Notes: generated from the letters alone by a model not told the origin. A stretch of 64,000 nt of DNA from Prorocentrum cordatum (GCA_963575745.1 CAUYUJ010001699.1:34020-98019), one strand, 5' to 3'; positions 1 to 10,955 are shown, counted from the first letter of the stretch. Numbers and translations are program-made.

Positions 1-131
1 TTCGGCGCAGGGCGGAGCGCCGATGGGCCTGCCCGGCAGCCGCCACCGGCGGCACCCGCCGAGGCCTCCCCGGGCGGCAGCCGCACCCCGGGCGCCTGGG
101 GGCCGAGGGCTGCCGCTCGCCCGTGCACTCC
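1..131. other. GC-rich stretch, no gene seen
   Basis: High-GC sequence up to the left target-site duplication of the first inverted-repeat element. Open frames run in several phases, as expected from base composition, and none looks like a protein family. Confidence 0.5.
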
Positions 132-292
132 TAGGAGTGCCACGTGCGAACCCTGCCCCCACCCCCCACGACTTCCGAGGGGGAGAGGGTGGGGCTCACG
201 TCGCTCGGGGGCTCCCGAGCGACGTCAGCCCCACCCCCTCCCCCTCGGAAGTCGTGGGGGGTAGGGGGGCAGGGTTCGCACGTGGCCCCCTG
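132..292. mobile_element. MITE-A copy 1 (foldback element with 5-bp TSD)
   Basis: The whole 161 bp is one inverted repeat. The left arm reads through GCCACGTGCGAACCCTG and CACGACTTCCGAGGGGGAG, and the right arm is its near-perfect complement ending at GGGTTCGCACGTGGCCCCCTG. The centre is CGCTCGGGGGCTCCCGAGCG. ACTCC lies directly outside both ends (127-131 and 293-297), as expected for a 5-bp target-site duplication. A second copy with a different duplication sits at 61135-61288 and a half copy at 21300-21357. No protein is encoded, so it would have to be moved by a transposase made elsewhere (inference). Confidence 0.85.
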
Positions 293-297
293 ACTCC

Positions 298-566
298 TCA
301 CGGGCAGGGGGGGAGGTCCGAGCTCGAGCACGAGGAGCGCCGATGCCACCGGGAGCCGCCGCGCGCGGCCCGCCGCCAGGGGCCCCCGCGGGCGCGGGCC
401 GGCAGCCGCCCCGCGGCGACCTCGCCGTCGGAGGCGCCGGCCCGAGGCCGCACGGCGGAGCCTCGGCCGCGCGCCTGTCCGGAGGGCTGGGCGGGAGGCA
501 CGCCCCCCGATGCTGCCATGAGCCTCGGAGGAGTGCGGCCCACGATCCCTGCGGCACCGCGCCTCC
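298..566. other. GC-rich stretch, no gene seen
   Basis: GC-rich sequence rich in CGG/CGC words between MITE-A and MITE-B. Several frames are open at once, a composition effect. No motif recognised. Confidence 0.5.
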
Positions 567-744
567 CGACTGCCTACCAGACCACCCCAGCCCAACCCGA
601 AGGCCCGGATTTCGGGTGGGGAGGGGGGTAAGGGCTCCACGCGCGCCTTTTTTCCATGTTCCCCGAGCCCCCCCCCGCCCCCACTGGAAATCGACGGTCA
701 GTTTGAGCCTTCGGGTTGGGTTTGGGTGGTTTGGTGGGTGGTGA
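567..744. mobile_element. MITE-B copy 1
   Basis: Short element with terminal inverted repeats: left CTACCAGACCACCCCAGCCC, right GGTTGGGTTTGGGTGGTTTG followed by GTGGGTGGTGA. The interior has a conserved CCCCCACTGGAAAT block shared with the copy at 43036-43204. The target-site duplication is not visible here, so the exact ends are inferred by comparison with that copy. Confidence 0.7.
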
Positions 745-964
745 GGAGGGGTATGGCCCACGAGCCTCGCGGCACCGCGCCTCCAGCGCCGCGAGACGCC
801 TGCGGCGGGCCGCACGGCGCGCTGCCGTGGGCCCGAGGGTGCTGATCCCGTGCTCCCGCACGGCCCTGGGCCGCCAGGCAGCGGGCAGCCCCCCGCAGCC
901 ACCGCCGCCACCCCGCGCCGCCATCGACCGGAAAAGGCGATGGCGAAAGCGGGGAGAAAACAGT
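745..964. other. GC-rich stretch, no gene seen
   Basis: GC-rich DNA lying downstream, on the minus strand, of the spliced-leader relict at 965-984. It may be the remains of a retrocopied transcript, but no frame can be followed as a protein. Confidence 0.4.
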
Positions 965-984
965 TTGAGCCAAAATGGCTACGG
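965..984 (-). other. Relict dinoflagellate spliced leader (single copy)
   Basis: The minus strand reads CCGTAGCCATTTTGGCTCAA, matching the conserved dinoflagellate spliced-leader RNA for 20 positions; the next base is A where the leader has G. In dinoflagellates this 22-nt leader is trans-spliced onto nuclear mRNAs, so a genomic copy inside non-SL DNA usually marks an mRNA that was reverse transcribed and reinserted. The insert would extend toward lower coordinates. No Sm site, exon-intron boundary or SL-RNA tandem unit is visible, so it is not an SL RNA gene. Confidence 0.88.
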
Positions 985-1538
985 AACAAGAGAGGGAGGA
1001 AAGAAAGGAAGGGAGGGAGGAAGGGATGAAGATATGAAAGGGAGGAAGAGTCAGTGAGGAAGGGAAGCGGACAGAGGATGAAGCAAAAGACAAGACGAAA
1101 GGGCGCGTCAATTGGAAAGAAGAAGGGACGATGAAGGGGATGTGGAAAAGGGGAGAGAAGAGAACGTGGACCAGGCAAAAGGGAAAGGAAGAGGGAAAGA
1201 GAAGAAAAGGGCAGGGGGCCATCAAGGATAACAAACCAATGATGGCGAACGAGGACAAGGGCACGGGAGAAGTGAGGACGGCGAAAATGGCATTGGAAGC
1301 AGAAGCTGCAGGGGGGAATGGGGAAGGTGTGAAGGGAAGCGCAGGTGGACCTTCTACCTTAGCACATGCTTCCATCGCGGCCACGACCGCGCCCAAGACC
1401 ACTACATCGGCCGCCGCCTTCGTAGAGGAAGCAGGTCTCTGGAATAATTGCCAAATAGCTGCGAATTGTAGCCAAACAACACGTTACGCAGACCCCTGGG
1501 CAGCACAAATTGGTGCCTCTGCAGAGCCATAACCCTCG
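985..1538. other. Purine-rich stretch, no gene seen
   Basis: Bases 985-1340 are strongly A/G-biased on the plus strand (GAAGGGA-type words). 1340-1538 is of more ordinary composition. No protein family is recognisable. Confidence 0.5.
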
Positions 1539-2051
1539 TTAAACCTCGTCGTGCTTCTCGTCACCGTGGCGATCGTACACATCGTCGTCGTCGTTATCAT
1601 CCCAGCACTTGTCGTCAAAAGAGATTCCATCACCCTTGCCAGACGCCAGCGCGACCAATGTCGAAGGCGATGACGTTGGAGGCACCGGGCGCGGTGAACC
1701 GAAGGCTCCGCGAATCATCGGCTGGCTGATGATCCAAAACCTCGATCTCGTCACTGTCCCGAAATAGTGCTCGCCATGGTACCAGATACGGGACAGATAA
1801 GCCCGGCGATGCACAGCGGCGGGCATGATTGCCTGGAAACTAGATCCATTGCCCCTTCTGCTGTGGCTCGAGGCACCCTTGCCAAACATGCTGGATCGAG
1901 AACGACAGCGTGCAGCAGCGCAGGCACCAGCGAGAGCGAGTGGCGCTCGTCGCACCGTCAGAAGGGGGGGAGGGGATAGGGATAGGGGGAGGGGGGGAGG
2001 GGGAGCGACAGAGACAGATCTAGGACGAAGGGGGCAGGAGCTGAGAGGCAA
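1539..2051 (-). CDS. Hypothetical protein, 170 aa, doubtful
   Basis: An open frame whose first ~50 residues are low-complexity Pro/Leu/Arg and probably not coding. From about residue 80 onward it has ordinary composition with several aromatic residues (around SRIWYHGEHYFG). It ends in a strongly acidic tail (DDNDDDD) finishing in DEKHDEV. The last four residues resemble an ER-retrieval HDEL-type signal, but there is no signal peptide, so this may be chance. No family recognised. It might be a terminal exon or a remnant of a retrocopy. Confidence 0.25.
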   Translation of the reverse strand: MPLSSCPLRPRSVSVAPPPPLPLSLSPPPLLTVRRAPLALAGACAAARCRSRSSMFGKGASSHSRRGNGSSFQAIMPAAVHRRAYLSRIWYHGEHYFGTVTRSRFWIISQPMIRGAFGSPRPVPPTSSPSTLVALASGKGDGISFDDKCWDDNDDDDVYDRHGDEKHDEV

Positions 2052-2154
2052 CGATAAGGTGGCGACGAGGTGAGACTACGATGCTGCCGCGAGGGAGCTG
2101 CTGGACTGCACGACCCCGCGCCCTCTGCTCGACACAATTTGCTGGCAGACCCGT

Positions 2155-3226
<1,072 letters not shown>

Positions 3227-3334
3227 GTCGGGCGTGTCCCCCCCGACCGTAAGCTTATGTGGACTAGTTTTGATGACTTTTGAAATATTTTTCATTTTCC
3301 TTCGAGAATCCCCCTGTAGGGGGACACGCCCGAC
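3227..3334. repeat. Inverted-repeat element family H, copy 1
   Basis: Starts GTCGGGCGTGTCCCCC and ends with its complement GGGGGACACGCCCGAC, enclosing an AT-richer centre. A longer copy with the same ends lies at 37300-37468; the right arm here (ATCCCCCTGTAGGGGGACAC) matches the left arm there. ACCGTAAGC-like words recur around both ends, so no clear target-site duplication could be assigned. Confidence 0.65.
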
Positions 3335-3448
3335 TTGACCGTAAGCCAACGCACGTCCTGAGGATCCTCGCGCGGCCTGCGGCGGACCCTCGGCGCTCCT
3401 GTGACCTGCGCCTGGGGCGCGGCACTGCCAGGGGGCCCCTCTTCCTGG

Positions 3449-3650
3449 TCCTTGGACGAACGAACAACACACACCCATACCCATAGGGAGGTCGGAGGGA
3501 GAAGGACTGGCTATGGGTATGGGTGTGCGGGTTGTCGGACCCCTGAAGGGGCTCCCGTTCGAGCGGGGACCCCTATCCGACAACACGCACCCATAGCTCA
3601 TTCCGTCTCCCCTATGGGTATAGGTGCGTGTTGATCGTTCGTCATCCTTG
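3449..3650. mobile_element. Foldback element D (3455-3644) with flanking TCCTTG
   Basis: Long nested inverted repeat. The outer arms are GACGAACGAACAACACACAC and its complement ending GTGTTGATCGTTCGTCA. The inner arms contain CCATACCCATAGGG / CCCCTATGGGTATAGG and a GTTGTCGGACCCC / GGGGACCCCTATCCGACAAC pair. TCCTTG occurs immediately outside each end (3449-3454 and 3645-3650), consistent with a 6-bp target duplication. No coding capacity. Confidence 0.7.
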
Positions 3651-4171
3651 GGGGCTCCGGCTCCCAGCTCTCGCCGGCGCAAAGTGCGCGTCGGCCGCAG
3701 CTCAGAAGAGGCCGGAGTCGAATCGAGAAGTCGGATCGGCGATCGAACTGAATCGGGTCGGCGGCAATCGGCAGCCGAATCGGGAGAAGTCGCATTGGCG
3801 GAAGTCGGCAGGCTGGTAGGCCTCCTTTGACGAATCGGAGCCCAGATCGGAATCCCAAGCCGGATCGAATCGGGAGCGGAAGCCATCGAAATCGAACCGA
3901 ATCGAATCGTAGGAGTCGAAACGAGCCCCGACCCCGTGGCCGAAACTCCGCCTCTGCTCGCGGCGGGCCGCTCCGAGGCAAAGTCCCGCGGGTTGACCAC
4001 CAGCTCGGGGCGATCCCGCCCCGAGGGCAGGGCCTCCAGCCCCGGGTCCTGGCGCAAAGGGGAGGGCACGGGGAGCACCGAGAGCATGTCGGACAGCGTC
4101 TCCCTTCCCATCTGCCCCTCGCCCTTTCTACTTCCTTGTCGCTGTTGCGTTCCATCTCTCTGCACTTATCT
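3651..4171. other. No gene; cryptic GAATCGG-rich sequence
   Basis: 3720-3925 is dominated by degenerate ATCGAATCGG / GATCGGAATC words, a cryptic simple repeat. The remainder is unremarkable. Confidence 0.5.
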
Positions 4172-4218
4172 TCATGTGTCTCTCTCTCTCTCTCTCCCTC
4201 TCTTTCTCTCTGTTTCTG

Positions 4219-4263
<45 letters not shown>

Positions 4264-4264
4264 T

Positions 4265-4295
<31 letters not shown>

Positions 4296-4320
4296 GTCTC
4301 TCCCTCTCTCTCTCTCTCTA
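4172..4320. repeat. (TC)n microsatellite
   Basis: About 150 bp of TCTCTC with scattered TTTC interruptions. It gives spurious Leu-Ser reading frames. Confidence 0.95.
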
Positions 4321-4668
4321 GATCGTTCTGCCTCCAAACCACGTTGTGTGCTCTGTCCGTATCTTTGTCATTAAAACCTGCCTCCTCGCCCTGGTGAAAT
4401 TACGGACAGCATGCCCACGCTCACAGATCCGCTGGCCCCCTTGTGGGGCCACCAGGCTGTAGGCCGGAGGTTCGCAGGTTCCTGTACCAGTTGCAGCTTC
4501 CAGTTTCCACTGTTACAGTTATGCTTCTTGCTGCTTACTGTTCCTTGTTGACTTATTGCTGCTTACTGTTCCTTGTTGATGGACCGCGCGAGGGGGGGAG
4601 GCCCAAAACAAGCATTTTTACCACGGAGAAATCGTATTGTCTGGATTGCTGGGGTGGGTAAAAATTGA
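4321..4668. other. No gene seen
   Basis: Unique sequence. A duplicated CTGCTTACTGTTCCTTGTTGA word occurs around 4530 and 4560. Nothing else recognised. Confidence 0.45.
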
Positions 4669-4911
4669 CACCCCTCACGCAGATCGGCGGGGTCAGGGTC
4701 CAAAAACACAACGGATTTGCCACATTTCTGAAATTCGGTGGCACCCCTCACGCAGATCGGCGGGGTTAGGGTTCAAAAACACAGAGGAATTGCCACATTT
4801 CTGAAATCCGGTGGCACCCCTCACGCAGATCGGCGGGGTCAGGATCCAAAAACTCATGGGATTTGCAACATTTTTGACATTCGGTGGCACCCCTCACGCA
4901 GATCGGCGGGG
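4669..4911. repeat. 73-bp tandem repeat, 3.3 units
   Basis: Units begin at 4669, 4742, 4815 and 4888 with CACCCCTCACGCAGATCGGC and end TTCGGTGG. The last unit breaks off after 24 bp where the 30-bp satellite starts. Units differ by a few substitutions and no indels. Confidence 0.95.
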
Positions 4912-5795
4912 CAGAATCCTACTCGAGCTGCGTCCAGCTCTCATAGAATCCCACCAAGGCTGCGTCCAGCTCTAATAAAATCCTACTCGAGCTGCGTCCA
5001 GCTCGAATAAAATCCTACTACAGGTGCGTCCAGCCCTACTAGAATCCTTTTTAGAACTGCGTCCAGCTTTGTTAGAATCCGAGTAGAGCTGCGTTCAGCT
5101 CTGATAGAATCCTACTCGAGCTGCGTCCAGCTCGAATAGAATCCTACTCGAGCTGCGTCCAGCTCGAATAGAATCCTACTAGAGCTGCGTCCAGCTCTAA
5201 TCGAATCCTACTAGAGCTGCGTCCAGCTCTGATGGAATCCTACTAGAGCTGCGTCCAGCTCAGATAGAATCCTAAAAGAGCTGCGCCCAGCTTTGATAGA
5301 ATCCGACTAGAGCTGCGTCCAGCTCTGGATCGAATTGAATCCGACTAGAGCAGCGTCCAGCTCTACTAGAATCCTACTAGAGCTGCGCAAAGCTCGAATT
5401 GAGTCCTACTAAAACTGCGTCCAGCTCTCATAGAATCCTACGGGAGATGCGTCCAGCTCTGATAGAATCCTACTCCTGCGTCCAATAGAAACCGACTAGA
5501 ACTGCGCCCAACTCTGATAGAAACCTACTAAAGCTGCGTCCAGCTCTACTAGAATCCTGTTAGAGCTGCGTCCGGCTCTAACAGAATCCTACTGGAGATG
5601 TGTCCAGTTTTAGTAGAACCCTACTAGGAGGTGCGTCCAGCTTTGTTAGAATCCTACTCGAGCTGTGTCCAGCTCTGATAGAATCCTACTCGAGCTGCGT
5701 CCAGCTCGAATGATCCTACTCGAGCTGCGTCCAGCTCGAAGAGAGTCCTACTAGAGCTGCGTCCAGCTCGAATAGAATCCTACTCGAGCTGCGTC
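4912..5795. repeat. 30-bp palindromic satellite, about 29 units
   Basis: Consensus unit is GAATCCTACTCGAGCTGCGT followed by CCAGCTCGAATA. Each unit contains a dyad: GAGCTG and CAGCTC around a CGTC loop. Outer stem bases often change together: TCGAGCTG pairs with CAGCTCGA, TAGAGCTG with CAGCTCTA, and one unit near 5570 has TGTTAGAGC facing GCTCTAACA. Other units are mispaired, so pairing is frequent but not universal. Confidence 0.92.
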
Positions 5796-5914
5796 CTCAT
5801 CATCATCATCATCATCATCATCAACATCATCAGCAGCAGCAGCAGCAGCAGCAGCATCATCATCATCATCATCATCATCATCAGCATCATCATCATCGTC
5901 ATAACCTCCATCAG

Positions 5915-5967
<53 letters not shown>

Positions 5968-6228
5968 ACATCATCAGCATCATCATCGTTATCGCCATCG
6001 TCATCATCATCGTCATCAGCATCGTCATCGTCATCATCATCCTCATTATCGTCATCGTCATCATCATCGTCACCGTCGCCATCAGCATCGACATCGTCAT
6101 CGTCATCGACATCGTCATCGTCATCAGCATCGACATCGTCATCGTCATCATCATCGACATCAGTATCATCATCGTCATCGTCATCGTCATCAGCATCAGC
6201 ATCGTCATCAGCATCGTCATTGGCATCG

Positions 6229-6267
<39 letters not shown>

Positions 6268-6296
6268 GCATGGTCATCGTCATCGTCATGACCCTC
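5796..6296. repeat. CAT trinucleotide array 1
   Basis: About 500 bp of CAT repeats on the plus strand with CAG, CGT and CAC variants. The period-3 frame is almost unbroken, which produces long Asp-rich or Met-rich frames on the minus strand that are not genes. Confidence 0.97.
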
Positions 6297-7165
6297 GGCA
6301 TCCTCATTACGGCCCCCCCAAGTCTTGAGATCAAATGTGTCCCATGAGATGGCATTCCACAATAAGCGTCCCGACCCTCCTCCGTCGCCCAAACGTCCTC
6401 CTCGTCTTGATCACCGTCATCACGTCCACCACGACTACCATCGTAGCAACGAACATCCCCCCACCCGCATTACTTTAACCGCAACCATCACAACCATGAT
6501 CAGCATCAGCACCACAACCATCAACTCAACCATCAACTCAACCATCACCAACATCCCCATCGCCATCCGTACCAATACCACCATCATCATCATCATCATC
6601 ATCAGCATCATCAGCATCATCAGCATCAACACCATACGCATTGTCATATGTAATATCCCTATCATCAACACCAGCCTCATGATCAGCGGCATCATCATTA
6701 CTATTGCCCCATCCATCATAGAAACGATTCAGCATCCTCATCCCAACTCTTCCAACCCTGCAAGCACGAGGTCCCACACGTGAGGGTCATCCTTTGCCTC
6801 CTTCTCCTCCTCCTCCTCTTCCTCCTCGTCATCCTCTTCCTCCTCCTCCTCCTCCTCCTCCTTTTGCTCCACCTCGTCCGCCTCGTCGTCATCCGCCTCG
6901 TCGTCATCGGCCTCGTCGTCACCAGCCCCCAGAACGCTTGCAGGGAGCGTGCCCAGTGCGCTTCCAAGGGTAGAATGGCATGCGCCTTCCCCTCCCCCTG
7001 TTGCGCCATCCCTCCACGCCCAATTGCGCCGTTGGTTGCGGTTCCCTCCGCCCTGTTGCGCCCTCCCCCCCCCCCAGCGCTCCCCCTCGAGCGTTGCGCG
7101 GCTGCAGTTGCGACCGCCCCCCCCTCCCCGCAACTCCTCCCGGGGTACCAGAATCACGTCCTCGT
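6297..7165. other. Degenerate CAT/ACC and CTC-rich sequence, no gene
   Basis: 6403-6720 is a decayed CAT/ACCATC array. 6789-6920 is CTC/CTT then CGTC repeat. 6920-7165 is C-rich. No supported coding region. Confidence 0.6.
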
Positions 7166-7166
7166 C

Positions 7167-7227
<61 letters not shown>

Positions 7228-7272
7228 GCAACAACAACAACAACAACAACAACAACCATAATAATAATAATG
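7166..7272. repeat. (CAA)n microsatellite
   Basis: About 30 CAA units ending in an ATA run. A short second CAA array lies at 8283-8325. Confidence 0.95.
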
Positions 7273-7410
7273 TTAAGACTTTTCGCCCTTATATGCTCGA
7301 GTGTCCAATAACGCGTATTTCCCAAACCCTCGATACCCGCCCTCTTCGTCTTCGATCGAACCCCTTTTGGGGGGTATACCTTTCTTCCCTGCAGGCCGGG
7401 CCCCGGCAAG

Positions 7411-7481
7411 CGGCGGGGCGGCCGCGGACCGTCGGCCTGGCCAGTGGCAGCGCTGATCGGCGGGGCGGCCGCGGACCGTCG
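7411..7481. repeat. Direct duplication of a 24-bp GC-rich word
   Basis: CGGCGGGGCGGCCGCGGACC plus GTCG occurs at 7411-7434 and again at 7458-7481, a 47-bp step. Confidence 0.8.
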
Positions 7482-7519
7482 ACCCGACCCCAAGAGGGAC
7501 GGACAGGGGACCGACCACG

Positions 7520-7610
7520 ACGACGACGACGACGACGACAAGACGACGACGACGACGACGACGACGTCGAAGACGAATGCGACGACGACGGCGACGACGA
7601 GCGAAAGCGA
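7520..7610. repeat. (GAC)n microsatellite
   Basis: GACGAC array with one short AAGACGACG interruption. Confidence 0.95.
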
Positions 7611-7624
7611 GAGCGAGAGAGAAC

Positions 7625-7870
7625 GACAGCAGGGCCACGAAGGGCACGAAGTAGGCCACGAGGGGCGACAGCGGGGACACAAAGGGAATACGTATGGGGC
7701 CACAAAGAGCGCGAACGAGCGGGGGCCACGAAGTGCAGATAATGCGGGGCCACAGAAGGTAACTATGGGGCCACTGAGGGTAGCAACTGGGCCACGTAGG
7801 ACAGTGAGGGGGACACAAATGGCGACAGCGGGGCCACGAAGGGCATGCACATGGGGCCACAACGGGCGCG
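7625..7870. repeat. Degenerate GGGGCCACAAAGGG minisatellite
   Basis: About ten imperfect units of 18-24 bp built on GGGGCCACGAAGGGCA. Spacing is irregular. Confidence 0.7.
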
Positions 7871-7899
7871 ACTCCTGGGTGCCTGGGTGTCGGGAGCGC

Positions 7900-8130
7900 C
7901 GCGCTTGGGCAAATTGCAAGAAATTCCAACGCAAGGCCATTCTTCAGTAAGTTGCAAGCAAATCTCCAGCGAGAGCGCGACTCCAGAGCGCCGGGAGAGC
8001 GATTCCTCAATAAATTGTAAGGAAGTCCCAGGCGAGAGCGCGATTCCTGACTAAAATGCGAGGAAGTCTCGGGCGGGAGCGGGGGTCCTGGCTAAATTGT
8101 GAAGAAATCTCAGGCGGGAGCCGTTGTTGT
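7900..8130. repeat. ~50-bp tandem repeat, about 4.5 units
   Basis: Units of the type GGCGAGAGCGCGATTCCTGA followed by CTAAATTGTAAGGAAGTCTC. Diverged copies recur every ~48-52 bp. Confidence 0.7.
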
Positions 8131-8284
8131 TGTAACCCGGAAGCCAGGGGGCCAGTTTGAGCAGGAAGACTTTCCCTGTCAAAAAAAAAGGGTGCGAGCG
8201 TCGAGGGGCACACTTTGAGTGAGAAAAAACAGTATGCACCGGTGGGGGGCATCAACAATAAATATTCTTCAGAAATGAGAATTC

Positions 8285-8318
<34 letters not shown>

Positions 8319-9002
8319 GCAGCAACATCCAGCCCGCAGAACGCACCCTCACTCTGACAGTAGTTGAGGAACTGATTCAACAAGCACGCTCAAAGCGCCC
8401 TGCAAAGCAATCCACTCGGATAAGCAGTCATGCGGCAAGCTGTAATGTTCCTGTCTCTCCCCTTCCCCTTCCACCCCCCCTCACCCGCGTCGCCCTCGCT
8501 GAGGCTGACGAGCGAAGCAGCGAGGCCACGGTCCCATTCGTTCACTCGCTCTTCGCCATTGTCTGGCGGCGCGTTGATCTCCACCCACATGGCATGGATC
8601 GACACTGCAGAGGAGTTGAAGACCTCCCCCTCTACTGCTCAGCAAAGTTTGGCTCACATCACTCCCTTTCGTTAACCCAAATGCTGGCCTCTTCGAGGAC
8701 ACCATCATCATCCTGTTCTGGGGATACGTTGCAACAAAGTGCCGCCGTGAGCGCTCAAATCGTGAGACTCATCGACCAGGGCATCAATCCAATGTTTGCA
8801 TGCCATGCCTTCGGACAAGAGGACAAGTTGCACAGTGAACGGATGAATATGTTGCCGTTCAAGAAGTCCCCAAACAGTGCTTACACTTCGGGGCTCTGTG
8901 GTGCTACCTGAGGGATTGGATGGGTGTACAGGGCAGTTTTTTATACATAGGATTTTAAACTTTTCGGATTTTCATTACATGAACAATGTATGAATACATT
9001 GA
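8131..9002. other. No supported gene
   Basis: Contains the small (CAA)n tract at 8283-8325. Two overlapping plus-strand frames (8430-8675, 81 codons; 8594-8911, 105 codons) have ordinary composition but no motif, no family and conflicting phases, so I do not call them as genes. Confidence 0.4.
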
Positions 9003-9086
9003 TGCATGAACTCATCGTTGTTTTTAATACTAAACCCTGCATGTTTAATACATGATCCGCACGTGGAGCATGTATTAAAAATGGCA
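9003..9086. repeat. Dispersed repeat K copy 1
   Basis: Shares CTCATCGTTGTTTTTAATAC and GCATGTTTAATACATGATCC with 62448-62533. The core TTTAATACATG / CATGTATTAAA is an inverted repeat around CCGCACGTGG. Function unknown. Confidence 0.75.
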
Positions 9087-9645
9087 CTGTACCGAGGTTT
9101 CGCCAAGTTGCCACCCCTTCCCGCCCGTGGGTGCCTCGTGGGCGCTGCATGCGAAGGACATTCTTGCCGAGGCTCTGCCACTCCTCCCGGGCACCTCGCG
9201 TGCCGAGAAGGTGTGCCGAAGCTTCGCTACGCTGCCGCCCGTGGCTCGTCGCGGGCGCAGGCCATCCCAGGCGCAGACCTTACGCCACATCGGCACCATG
9301 CAGCTTGCGCGAAACAGCTGGCTCCACGTATCTTATCCCGCCGTCCTTACACCAGACAGCGCCCATCACACCGTTTGCATAAAGTAGATTGCATCGCAGA
9401 GCTTGCGCAAACATCGCTTAATGCTTAAAGACTATCACCAGAAACAATATGGGGGAACAGTTTGTATACATATATTAAACCATATCAAAAAACAAAACAA
9501 AAAAAAAAAGCGGGGCAAACCGGACCGCCGGGGACGTCCCCGCGATCGCCCTGGCGCTTCGCGCTCATGCATGCATATCTTTTTATAGATATATATATAT
9601 GTATATATACATATACCGAAATAGCGTGTTCTACCGCTGCTGGCG
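9087..9645. other. No gene; short (TA)n tract
   Basis: GC-rich to about 9400, then an A-rich stretch (AAAACAAAACAAAAAAAAAAG near 9485) and a TATA-rich tract at 9586-9616. No gene recognised. Confidence 0.5.
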
Positions 9646-9860
9646 GAAAACCGGGGGGGGGTCACTACTGGTTCGAACCCCTCCCCCCCCCCCTCCGGAA
9701 AACCGGGGGGGGTCACTACCGGTTCGAACCCCTCCCCCCCCCCCCCCCAGTTCATTATGAAAAGGGGGGGGGGTCACTACCGGTTCGAACCCCCCCCCCT
9801 CGAAAACCGGGGGGGGTCACTACCGGTTCGAACCCTCCCCCCCCCCTCGAAAACCGAGGG
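9646..9860. repeat. CCGGTTCGAACCC repeat, five direct copies
   Basis: Five copies of AAAACCGGGGGGGGTCACTA followed by CCGGTTCGAACCCC and a C tract, roughly every 40-60 bp. The GGTTCGAACC core resembles a polymerase III B box (GGTTCGANNCC), but no A box or tRNA fold accompanies it. Confidence 0.88.
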
Positions 9861-10490
9861 GGGGTGCGGACAGTGGTGGGGACGGTGGTGGTGGGGACAG
9901 TGGTGAGGGGACAGCGGGACAGTGGTGGGGACAGTGGGACAGTGGTGGGGACGGTAGTGGTGGGGACAGTGGTGAGGACAATGGTGGGAACAGTGGGGAC
10001 AGTGGACAGTGGTGGGGACGGTGGTGGTGGGGATAGTGGTGTGGGGACAGTGGGAATGAGGTGGAAACAGTGGGACAGTGGAGGGTACAGTGGTGATGGG
10101 GACAGTGGTGAAGGCGGTGGCGAGGACGGCGGTGGGACAATGGGACAGAGGTACAGTGGGGACAGTGGTGGGGACAGTGGGGACAGTGGTGGGAACAGTG
10201 GAACAGTTCAGTGGGACAGCGGAGGAGTCAGTGGGACAGTGGGGACAGTGGGGATAGTCGGGCAGTGGTTGGGGGTGTGGAGAAAGTGGGGAGAGTGGAA
10301 CCGTGGTGGGAACAGTGGTGGGGACAGTGGGGACAGTGCGACAGTGGTGGGGGCACTGGTGGGGACAATAGGGACGGTGGTGGAACCAGTGGGGACAGTG
10401 GTGGTGAGGACAGTGGTGCTGGGAACAACAGTGGGGGATGTGGTGCGGACGGTGGTAGGGACCGGGAGTCGTTTGCTGGCGGTGAGTGGG
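9861..10490. repeat. GTGGGGACAG minisatellite
   Basis: About 630 bp of imperfect GGGACAGTGGTGGGGACAGT units, strongly G-rich on the plus strand. It separates direct (9646-9860) and inverted (10499-10595) copies of the CCGGTTCGAACC repeat. Confidence 0.95.
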
Positions 10491-10498
10491 GGGGGTGG

Positions 10499-10595
10499 AG
10501 GGGTTCGAACCGGTAGTGACCCCCCCCCCATTCGGTTTTCGAAAGGGGGGTGGGTTCGAACCGGTAGTGACCCCCCCCGGTTTCGAGGGGGGGGG
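10499..10595. repeat. CCGGTTCGAACC repeat, two inverted copies
   Basis: GGTTCGAACCGGTAGTGACC occurs twice, the reverse complement of the copies at 9646-9860, so the G-rich minisatellite is bracketed by inverted repeats. Confidence 0.9.
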
Positions 10596-10758
10596 GGGGA
10601 GGGGTTAGGGAAGGGGGGGGGGTTTGCCGGGGAAGGGGAGGGGGGGGGGGGGCAGGGGGTTCCAGCAAGGGGGGGGGGATTTTCGGAGGGGGGGGGGATC
10701 CCCGGGTTCCGGAGGAAAAGGGCGGCAATTTTCCACAGTAAAGCGGCGGTGGATCACG

Positions 10759-10811
<53 letters not shown>

Positions 10812-10955
10812 GTGTATGCAAGTTGTTCGGTTACTCTATCTTGCCATGTCGGGTATTGTCGTTACAATCGTGCTATTGATTTTCCGTCCCCCATGCTTCC
10901 TCTTCCTCTTCCTCATTATCGCCCGACCCTGAGAACATGTCCCCCTCCTCCTTAG
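10596..10955. other. G-rich, (CT)n and (TA)n tracts; no gene
   Basis: 10596-10735 contains many runs of eight or more G. 10760-10795 is CT repeat and 10796-10812 TA repeat. No gene recognised. Confidence 0.6.

Noticed and set aside
965-984. A functional spliced-leader RNA gene
   Set aside because: Only the leader exon is present; no intron with an Sm site and no tandem or 5S-linked context.
4172-4320. Leu-Ser repeat protein
   Set aside because: Pure TC microsatellite.
4912-5795. CRISPR-like array of ~30-bp palindromic repeats
   Set aside because: Units are contiguous with no unique spacers, in a eukaryotic genome without cas genes; it is a satellite.
9646-9860. tRNA genes suggested by GGTTCGAACC
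   Set aside because: No acceptor stem, D arm or anticodon arm can be drawn around any copy, and G or C runs flank the word.
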